NCBI GenBank assembly: GCA_036506495.1
Contig: DASXRQ010000252.1
Location: forward strand, 1 to 10,712
DNA: 10,712 bases
Direction: 5' to 3'
From: DASXRC01 sp036506495
Lineage (GTDB): Bacteria; Actinomycetota; Actinomycetes; Mycobacteriales; Micromonosporaceae
Shown: positions 5,877 to 10,712 of the stretch, piece by piece
Layout of the letters: every line of letters starts with the position of its first letter
Position numbering within the stretch: the first letter of the stretch is position 1
Program-made: the position numbers and the translations under genes
The notes under the pieces: model-generated
Databases searched by the model: none
Seen by the model: only the letters and a program-made list of their open reading frames with translations
What the model was told of the DNA's origin: nothing

Positions 5877-6836
5877 TCAGCTCCAAATCCGCACGTGGGC
5901 GCGGACCACGGCGGTGGCGCCGGGCCCCGGGGCGGTACCCGCCCTGGGGAAGTGGCTCTCGGCGGTCAGCTCGCCGTAGGCGAACGATTGGCGGTTGACC
6001 GGCGGGTTCTCGTCGAGGGCGTTGATCCAGTTGAACAGACCGCCAAACCCGGCAACGTTCAACGTGTGCCCGGTCTCGTGGGAGGACATACTTCCGCCGG
6101 GCGGGGGCGGTCCGAACGGCAACCCGGCCGGCGGCCCCGGGGTGAGGAACGTGAAGTTGCCGAGGTTGAAGCCACCCACGAAGCCGGTGATTCCGATGAG
6201 CGCGCCACCGGTGGTCTCGACGGTTGCGGTCAGGCTGTCGAAGCGGACGGCCGCCGGCCCGAACGCGGCCAGCGCGAACGGGAGGTTGAGCAGGAACAGG
6301 AGAAGACCGACCGCGGTGGCGAACCACGACATGGGTCGCAGCCAGCTCGACCAACCCAGGACGGCCTGGTACGGGACGGTGACCGCCAGGCCGGGGAACA
6401 CCGCGAGCAGGCCGATGATCGCGAGAATCAGACCGAGCAGCCACCCGAACGGTATGGGCACGAGCGCCCAGATCGCGAGGTTGAGGGCGGCCGTCACGCC
6501 GATGGCGAAGCCCCGCATCAACAGCTCAACGGGTGAGGCCGGCAGCGGCGTCGGGGTGGTCGGGACCGGCGGGACCGCCGGCAGCCCGGCGAGCCCCGGC
6601 AGCACCCCGAGGGTGGCGATGATGTACGCGAACGCGTACAGGATGAACATGCTGAACAGCGCCACGGCCACCCACGAGCTCGCCGTCATCGTGGCGAGCA
6701 GTGGCGCGATGACAGTGGACATGAGCAGTGTCGACAGCGCCCCGAACAGCACGACGGTTGCGCCGACGAACGCCGCGGTCACGACGTACAACACGATTCC
6801 CACGAAGAAGCCGACGATGGCTCCGATGATGCTCAC
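5877..6836 (-). CDS. Polytopic membrane protein with C-terminal HETGH zincin-like motif
   Basis: A 319-residue protein, last gene of the four-gene operon. The N-terminal part is strongly hydrophobic, with segments near 3-20, 21-40, 52-78, 107-125, 128-152 and 172-192, and a Pro/Thr loop around 84-102. After about 200 a soluble C-terminal part contains HETGH at 253-257, an HExxH signature of zinc metalloproteases, followed by HTLNVAGFGGLFNWINALDE and YGELTAESHF. E276, E289, E293 or H295 could supply a third zinc ligand. I choose GTG 6836: it overlaps the preceding glycosyltransferase stop as GTGA, has GAGGTGG upstream, and opens directly on the first helix. The longer frame to 7037 is Arg/Pro-rich shadow. 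Peptidase activity is inferred from the motif; I do not recognise a named family. It may process the Thr-rich protein of the same operon. Confidence 0.85.
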   Translation of the reverse strand: MSIIGAIVGFFVGIVLYVVTAAFVGATVVLFGALSTLLMSTVIAPLLATMTASSWVAVALFSMFILYAFAYIIATLGVLPGLAGLPAVPPVPTTPTPLPASPVELLMRGFAIGVTAALNLAIWALVPIPFGWLLGLILAIIGLLAVFPGLAVTVPYQAVLGWSSWLRPMSWFATAVGLLLFLLNLPFALAAFGPAAVRFDSLTATVETTGGALIGITGFVGGFNLGNFTFLTPGPPAGLPFGPPPPGGSMSSHETGHTLNVAGFGGLFNWINALDENPPVNRQSFAYGELTAESHFPRAGTAPGPGATAVVRAHVRIWS

Positions 6837-7582
6837 GACCCACCTCGTCTCGGATCCGGCGAATCTGTTCTCAACGCCTCCCGGCTGCGGCGGACGTAGT
6901 CCTCGCGCCAGTGCGGCCGCAGGACAAAGCGCCCAGGCTCGACGGATCGGCGGCCGATCTCGCCGTACCAGTCCCGCTCGGGGCCACGGCTCGACATGTG
7001 AACCGGGCTGACACCCCAGCGGTACACGTAGTACCACCGGTCCGTCGGCAGCGGCGCGGCCGGTACGACGTCCACGCTGGGCGCGGCGCGAAGCTTGTCG
7101 TCAAAGGCCGCGTCCTCCCCGAAGCTGAGGTGCGGGTAACCGCCGACGGCGTCGAACGCGTCGCGCGTGAACGCGCTGCAGCCGTGGGCCAGGCTCCGGC
7201 AGCTGTCACTGTGCAGCCCGGCCGCGTCGGCGACCCAGTACTGGCTCGGGCAGAAGTAATCCGCGTCGCCGAGCCACGCGGCGGACGCGGAGAGGCGCCA
7301 CGGCAGGCTGATGTCGTCGTCGTCCCACGGCATCAGCACGTCACCACCTGCGAGCCCGACGGCTGCGTTTCGTTTCTCGCCGAGCGACTGGAAACGGCGT
7401 GGGAGGTTCACGACGGTGACCCCCGGTGCGTCGCATACCAGATGCTGGGCGGGGCAGTCGTTGAGTAGGACCAGCTCCTTGTCCGCGTAGTCCTGGCGCA
7501 GGAATGACTCGACCGCCTCTTCCAGGAGCCACTGCTGGGCTGGCGGACGGTTGAACGTCGGCAGGATGCAGCTCACCTTCAC
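6833..7582 (-). CDS. GT2-family glycosyltransferase (GT-A fold)
   Basis: A 249-residue soluble glycosyltransferase. It begins with the nucleotide-binding strand of family 2, VSCILPTFNRP (3-13), continues with GEKRNAAVGLAGGDVLMPWD (68-87) and the acidic metal-binding cluster WDDDD (86-90). It also has FGEDAAFDD (154-162), which fits the catalytic-base ED motif, and a C-terminal YYVYRWG. It would transfer a sugar from a nucleotide-diphosphate donor to an unknown acceptor; donor and acceptor cannot be read from sequence. No membrane helix is visible, so it is probably cytoplasmic or peripheral. The GTG start overlaps the TGA of the upstream MauE-GT2 gene (GTGA), and its own stop overlaps the next start the same way, giving a tightly coupled set. 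A second GTG two codons downstream is a possible alternative start. Confidence 0.9.
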   Translation of the reverse strand: MKVSCILPTFNRPPAQQWLLEEAVESFLRQDYADKELVLLNDCPAQHLVCDAPGVTVVNLPRRFQSLGEKRNAAVGLAGGDVLMPWDDDDISLPWRLSASAAWLGDADYFCPSQYWVADAAGLHSDSCRSLAHGCSAFTRDAFDAVGGYPHLSFGEDAAFDDKLRAAPSVDVVPAAPLPTDRWYYVYRWGVSPVHMSSRGPERDWYGEIGRRSVEPGRFVLRPHWREDYVRRSREALRTDSPDPRRGGS

Positions 7583-8979
7583 GGTGCGGGCACCTCGCTC
7601 ACCGCGGCCTCCGCGACGCGCAGCACGTGTTCGGTGGGGAGGAACTCGGAGAAATGCGCCAGCACCGGCGAGAGGTCGAGGCCGAGTTCGGTGTGGCCCA
7701 GCACGTAGTTACGGAGCTTGTCCTCGATGGTCAATGGGTAGGCCGGACCCCGTGGGCGACCGAAACGGTGCATCCACCGCAGCCACGGCAGGCATATACA
7801 CCGGTGACCGGCCTGGCGGAACTTCTCGTGAAGGTATCCTTCCTCGCCGCCGAAGCCGCGAAAGCCGGGATGGAAGCCGGGCCAGGCCTCCGCCCGACAG
7901 CTGAACACGCCAAGGCCCTGCATCGGAATCTCGAACGGCTCGCCGTCACCATTGTTTCCGCGCGGGTCCGTTGCCCATATCCCCCACATTTGACCGCGCC
8001 ACACCGGATCGAAGTGCGTCGACACCAGCTCCCCGTCGTCATAGAGCAGCGGACCCTGCAGCAGGTCCGAACACTCTGGATGCTCCCGGTAGAACTTCGT
8101 GAGCCGGGCGATGGCGCCGGGTACGAAGAGCACGTGCGAGTCGCAGCACAGCACCGCCCGGCCGCTCGCACGGCGGAACACCAGGTCCTTCGTCGCGGCC
8201 GTGCCCACAATGTCGGTGGCCGCCACATACGTTCCGCGCACCCAGTCCCGCACCAGGCTCTGGGTGTGTCCGCAGCCGTAGTTGTCCACCACGAGCAGCT
8301 CGGTGTTGTCCAGGTCCTGGTAAAGACGCAGGGCCTGAAGGGTGAAGTACACGCCGTCGAAGTCGTCGTAGGTCGCCATGCCGATGGTCAACTCCGGTGC
8401 CGGATGAACCAGGGCGGCGGCCGACGGACGCTCTGGACCGGAGAAGGTGCCCGCCTCGGCGCCCACATCGGCCACCGGTGACGGGCTCGACCGCGCATGC
8501 CACGAGAGCGCCCCGCTAGACCCGAGGACGAGCGCCGCGACGCCCGCGCCGACGCAGATCTGCCGCCCGGGCAAGAGGCCGGCCATCCAGGTGGCGATGT
8601 CCGGACCGCCGTGGCGGTATCCATCCAGGAGCACCACGGTCGCCGGGATCGCCAGCATCAGGTTGCGGACGATCGGCGACAGCGTAGTCACGCTCTTGCG
8701 GCCGCGGGCCATCCCGGCGGCGAGCGGTCCGATCGGGACGAGCAGGCAGCCGAGCGCGGCCAACGCCGACGACCACGCCGTTGCCCCGAACATCAAGCCC
8801 GTGGCGATCGCAAGCTCTGCGACCGGCCACGTGCCGGCCACGACACGCACCAGGGCACTCGGCACGCCCACGGCGGCGACGGCACGCCGAGTTCCCGGGG
8901 AATCGACCAGCCGTGCCAAAGCTGACCCGGCCACGAACGCGGCGAGAACCAACCGAACGACCGCCAGCGCACTGTCCAC
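7579..8979 (-). CDS. MauE/DoxX-like membrane domain fused to GT2 glycosyltransferase
   Basis: A 466-residue fusion. Residues 1-158 form about five hydrophobic helices (near 5-22, 44-62, 69-90, 102-119, 139-158) resembling MauE/DoxX membrane proteins: VRLVLAAFVAGSALARLVD, then GTRRAVAAVGVP and a TWPVAELAIATGL helix. The cysteines usual in MauE-type redox domains are not visible at the loop near 92-101. A flexible linker (160-195) leads to a GT2 domain: ELTIGMATYDDFDGVYFTLQ (196-215), ELLVVDNYG (227-235), the metal-site-like CCDSH (278-282), GFGGEEGY (376-383) and RWMHRFG (401-407). The enzyme is thus anchored at the membrane with its catalytic domain presumably cytoplasmic. GTG 8979 is preceded by GAGAGG; the upstream gene ends 27 nt away. 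MauE naming is by helix pattern, so that half is less sure than the GT2 half. Confidence 0.87.
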   Translation of the reverse strand: MDSALAVVRLVLAAFVAGSALARLVDSPGTRRAVAAVGVPSALVRVVAGTWPVAELAIATGLMFGATAWSSALAALGCLLVPIGPLAAGMARGRKSVTTLSPIVRNLMLAIPATVVLLDGYRHGGPDIATWMAGLLPGRQICVGAGVAALVLGSSGALSWHARSSPSPVADVGAEAGTFSGPERPSAAALVHPAPELTIGMATYDDFDGVYFTLQALRLYQDLDNTELLVVDNYGCGHTQSLVRDWVRGTYVAATDIVGTAATKDLVFRRASGRAVLCCDSHVLFVPGAIARLTKFYREHPECSDLLQGPLLYDDGELVSTHFDPVWRGQMWGIWATDPRGNNGDGEPFEIPMQGLGVFSCRAEAWPGFHPGFRGFGGEEGYLHEKFRQAGHRCICLPWLRWMHRFGRPRGPAYPLTIEDKLRNYVLGHTELGLDLSPVLAHFSEFLPTEHVLRVAEAAVSEVPAP

Positions 8980-9006
8980 GGCAACCTCTCATTCACCTCA
9001 GCCAGG

Positions 9007-10173
9007 TCAGCGGGTGCAGCCCACAATCCCGCGGCCGAAGTTGAGGACCGCGAGTACGGTCCCGAACAGGCCACCGACGATCAGAGCGCCGGCGGCGCAG
9101 CCGAACAGCAGGAGGATGGCCAGCACGGCGGCGATCACCAGCATGAGGAGAGACAGCCGCGTGAACCAGTCGATCAGGAGGAAGATGGCGGCACAATCTC
9201 GACACAAGATGATCCACAAGAAGAGAATGATCAGCGCCAAGCCCGCCGCGCTGATAGCCGCGGTGAGCAGCGCGACGTTGTAGAAGCCACCACAACCCCA
9301 AATGAAGAGCATGATGGCCGCCGCCGCGATCAGGACCAACGCGATGATCACCGCGGCCAGGCACAGGCATCCAAAGCCGCCGCCCGGAGGCGCCGCAGTC
9401 GTGCTGCTCGTGCTTGTGCTCGTCGTCGGGGTAGTCGGTCCCGAGGTGGTGGACGTCGACGTCGTCGGTCCCGGCGTCGTGGAAGTCGAGGTTGTCGGCC
9501 CGGCCGTGGTGCTTGTGCTCGTGGTGGTCGTGGACGTCGTCGTGGTCGTGGTGGTTGTCGTGGTCGGCAGCACCTCGACGCCGGTGAACTGGACGGCGAG
9601 GATTCCCTCTACCGGGCTGTTGTACAGCTGGACGTCGCTTACGCCGTTGGCCCAGAAGGCATTGGTCGGCGTGCCGGCAAACCCCGCCTTCTGCCAGAGC
9701 TGGATCCGCCAGATGCCCTTGGCCGACGGTATCGTCGGGATCTGGTTCCAGCAGCCCTGCAGTCCGCCAAACGGCGCGACGGGGTTGCCCCAGCTTGACA
9801 TCGGCGTCATCGGACCGAACACGACCAGGGCGGGGACCGGGATCTGCTGGCCGGTGGGGGAGACCAGGACGTAGTCGTAGCTGTTCTGGGTGGTGTCCAC
9901 CAGCAGCACGCACAGGCCGGTGACGGAGAAGTCGACGGCGTTGGACGCGTAGCCGAGGTCAAACCGCCACTGATCCGGCGCGACCGCCCCCGCCTGCCCG
10001 TAGCCCGGAGCACCCCCACTCGGAGCGTCCACAGTCGACTCGTCGACGAGTTCACACCAATACTCGGCGATCGGCGCCGGAGCGGGTGGAGTGGTCGACG
10101 TGGTCGACGGCGTCGCCGCCAGGAAGCCACCGGGTATCGCACCGTGGTGCGCGTACACCCGAAGCGTTGTCAT
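9007..10173 (-). CDS. Thr/Ser-stalk surface protein with Cys-rich C-terminal membrane domain
   Basis: A 388-residue protein of no family I recognise, first gene of the operon. Order: a short Thr/Pro spacer (21-34); a globular, aromatic-rich domain at about 35-203 with three cysteines (C40, C88, C141); an almost pure Thr/Ser stalk at 204-260 with ten consecutive Thr and GPTTSTSTT-type repeats; and four or five hydrophobic helices at about 270-375. The last part carries seven cysteines, including GCLCL, WGCGG and a CRDC CxxC. No N-terminal signal peptide is seen, so export of the N-terminal domain would have to depend on the C-terminal helices. Such stalks are classic O-glycosylation substrates, and two glycosyltransferases follow. 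ATG 10173 is well placed: GGAGG at 10185-10181 is 7 nt upstream, and a promoter lies at 10212-10240. Confidence 0.85.
   Translation of the reverse strand: MTTLRVYAHHGAIPGGFLAATPSTTSTTPPAPAPIAEYWCELVDESTVDAPSGGAPGYGQAGAVAPDQWRFDLGYASNAVDFSVTGLCVLLVDTTQNSYDYVLVSPTGQQIPVPALVVFGPMTPMSSWGNPVAPFGGLQGCWNQIPTIPSAKGIWRIQLWQKAGFAGTPTNAFWANGVSDVQLYNSPVEGILAVQFTGVEVLPTTTTTTTTTTSTTTTSTSTTAGPTTSTSTTPGPTTSTSTTSGPTTPTTSTSTSSTTAAPPGGGFGCLCLAAVIIALVLIAAAAIMLFIWGCGGFYNVALLTAAISAAGLALIILFLWIILCRDCAAIFLLIDWFTRLSLLMLVIAAVLAILLLFGCAAGALIVGGLFGTVLAVLNFGRGIVGCTR
9394..9564 (-). repeat. Thr/Ser-coding low-complexity tandem repeat
   Basis: Within the first operon gene, codons 204-260 are nearly all Thr or Ser. The second half shows about three imperfect 30-bp units coding for GPTTSTSTT plus one variable residue. 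On the plus strand this appears as runs of gtsgtg/gtcgtc. Such repeats expand and contract by slippage, so stalk length may vary between strains. Confidence 0.8.
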
Positions 10174-10211
10174 CCGGCGACCTCCATCCAGGAGGCATCG
10201 TTAGACACATC

Positions 10212-10240
10212 AATATAGTGACAACCACCAATACGGTCCA
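10212..10240 (-). promoter_or_regulatory. Candidate sigma70-type promoter of the four-gene operon
   Basis: On the minus strand TGGACC (10240-10235) and TATATT (10217-10212) are separated by 17 nt, with four of six and five of six consensus bases respectively. Transcription would start near 10205, leaving a 5' leader of about 30 nt that carries the GGAGG site. The surrounding 10200-10260 is clearly more AT-rich than the rest of the window. Confidence 0.55.
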
Positions 10241-10455
10241 CCCAACCAAACCCAGATGTCGCAGACCCGACTCGATGGATACCGCCTCGACGAGGGCGGC
10301 GTTCCAGTCGTGCGCTCCAAGTGCACGTTGGGAGCCATTGGTGGGAGCCACCGGGACGGACTCATCTGGACGGAACCGAACCGGATTGTCTGACCCGAGG
10401 GATGCATCCGCAGGTGGCGGACCTAATCGGACGGTCCCGGAATGCTTTTGGCAAT
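10241..10455. other. Non-coding left arm beside the attachment core
   Basis: Between the operon promoter and the tRNA fragment I see no gene in either strand. The sequence just left of the core bears no likeness to a tRNA 5' half. It would therefore be the terminal arm of the integrated element whose end is the core at 10456. Confidence 0.5.
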
Positions 10456-10497
10456 CTACGGATCAGAAGGTTGGGGGTTCGAGTCCCTTCGGGCGCG
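10456..10497 (+). other. 3' fragment of tRNA-Arg(ACG): integration attachment core
   Basis: The 42 nt can be laid out as tRNA positions 32-73: anticodon loop CTACGGA (10456-10462, anticodon ACG at 10458-10460), 3' anticodon strand TCAGA (10463-10467), variable loop AGGTT, T-stem GGGGG (10473-10477), T-loop TTCGAGT (10478-10484), T-stem CCCTT, acceptor 3' strand CGGGCGC (10490-10496) and discriminator G. No 5' half precedes it: gcaat stands where the 5' anticodon strand should be. So this is not a working tRNA gene but the repeated core left by integration into a tRNA-Arg gene. Many tyrosine-integrase elements cross over at the anticodon loop and duplicate the tRNA 3' end. CCA is not encoded. 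Confidence 0.85.
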
Positions 10498-10505
10498 CCC
10501 AGGTC

Positions 10506-10539
10506 AAGGGCCATCTCGGACGTCCGAGGTGGCCCTTTT
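10506..10539 (+). terminator. Rho-independent terminator downstream of the tRNA fragment
   Basis: Arms AAGGGCCATCTCGGA (10506-10520) and TCCGAGGTGGCCCTT (10523-10537) form a 15-bp stem with one wobble pair, followed by T residues (10536-10539). In the plus direction it would end the tRNA transcript; on the minus strand the run after the stem is not T-rich, so it is less suited to the integrase. Confidence 0.8.
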
Positions 10540-10544
10540 AGCTA

Positions 10545-10567
10545 GCTGTACTGCAGCGAAGTACAGC
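10545..10567. repeat. Inverted repeat GCTGTACT-N7-AGTACAGC
   Basis: Perfect 8-bp arms at 10545-10552 and 10560-10567 around 7 nt, directly after the integrase stop codon and 48 bp from the attachment core. The position suits an integrase arm-binding site; a weak integrase terminator is the alternative, but no T-tract follows. Confidence 0.45.
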
Positions 10568-10569
10568 AG

Positions 10570-10712
10570 TCACTGCCCTTCCAAGCTCTCGCCAAGCCGC
10601 TTCAGCGCGTCCCGCGTTGCGTTCGAACTAACGCGAGCGTAGATCTCCATCGTGATCGAGAACTGAGCGTGACGAAGTACCTGCATCACCACCCTCGGGT
10701 GGACGTCGAGAT
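10570..10712 (-). CDS. int: Tyrosine recombinase/integrase, C-terminal part (runs off the window)
   Basis: The last 46 residues of a phage/ICE-type tyrosine integrase, cut by the right edge. They read LDVHPRVVMQVLRHAQFSIT, then MEIYARVSSNATRDALKRLG, ending at TGA 10572-10570. The LRHAQ stretch is the conserved LGHxxI box with catalytic His (codon near 10671-10669), and the Tyr in MEIY (codon 10641-10639) is the nucleophile that forms the 3'-phosphotyrosyl link. The rest of the catalytic domain (Arg, Lys, second His/Arg) lies outside. The gene reads toward the tRNA attachment core 73 bp away, the usual int-att arrangement of actinobacterial integrative elements. Serine recombinase is excluded by these motifs. 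Confidence 0.9.
   Translation of the reverse strand, partial: LDVHPRVVMQVLRHAQFSITMEIYARVSSNATRDALKRLGESLEGQ

Noticed and set aside
6837..7037. N-terminal extension of the HETGH protein up to 7037
   Set aside because: The extra 67 residues are Pro/Arg/Trp-rich, overlap the glycosyltransferase in another frame and have no ribosome-binding site, while GTG 6836 has both an RBS and a GTGA overlap.
9394..9564. Possible CRISPR or iteron array in the gtcgtcgtggtg repeats
   Set aside because: The repeats are codon-phased Thr/Ser codons inside a continuous reading frame, with no spacers.
10086..10541. 151-codon plus-strand frame across the tRNA fragment and terminator
   Set aside because: It crosses the structured tRNA 3' half and the hairpin and has no protein motif.

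Overview
The window is GC-rich, with strong G/C third-position bias, GTG starts and tightly overlapping genes. This is typical of an actinobacterium. The ABC/PadR module, the tRNA-Arg(ACG) fragment and the integrase suggest a Micromonosporaceae- or Streptomyces-like host, but the genus cannot be fixed from the sequence.

Left end (1-516): gene debris. A fragment of an IS21-type IstB ATPase is joined directly to the C-terminal half of a SnoaL-like polyketide cyclase/ester cyclase. Next, on the minus strand (3955 to 517), is an intact three-gene operon with a 4-nt and then a 1-nt overlap: a PadR repressor, an ABC ATPase, and a ten-helix FtsX-type permease. Its apparent promoter gives a leaderless mRNA, and an inverted repeat over the -10 box looks like the PadR operator. 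A possible small two-helix membrane protein (4080-4298) reads away from it.

Middle (4300-5870): mostly degraded or non-coding. It holds the C-terminal part of a SAM methyltransferase lacking its SAM-binding half. It also holds tandem and inverted repeats, a 12-bp copy of the start of the tRNA-Arg attachment core, and a decayed MFS transporter fragment with a 1-nt frameshift and an amber codon.

Right half (10173 to 5877, minus strand): a compact four-gene operon that I cannot match to a described system. In order it encodes: an unknown globular domain followed by a Thr/Ser-rich stalk and a cysteine-rich membrane domain; a MauE/DoxX-like membrane domain fused to a GT2 glycosyltransferase; a second GT2 glycosyltransferase; and a polytopic membrane protein ending in a HETGH zinc-protease-like motif. 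Two glycosyltransferases beside a Thr/Ser stalk suggest a dedicated surface-glycoprotein system, with the HExxH protein as a possible processing enzyme. That role is inference.

Right end (10456-10712): the 3' 42 nt of tRNA-Arg(ACG) without its 5' half, a strong hairpin terminator, an inverted repeat, and the C-terminus of a tyrosine integrase pointing toward the site. This is an attachment-site boundary. The missing tRNA 5' half means the DNA to the left is the end of an integrated element; the integrase on the right may belong to a second element in tandem. The four-gene operon therefore probably lies on mobile DNA.
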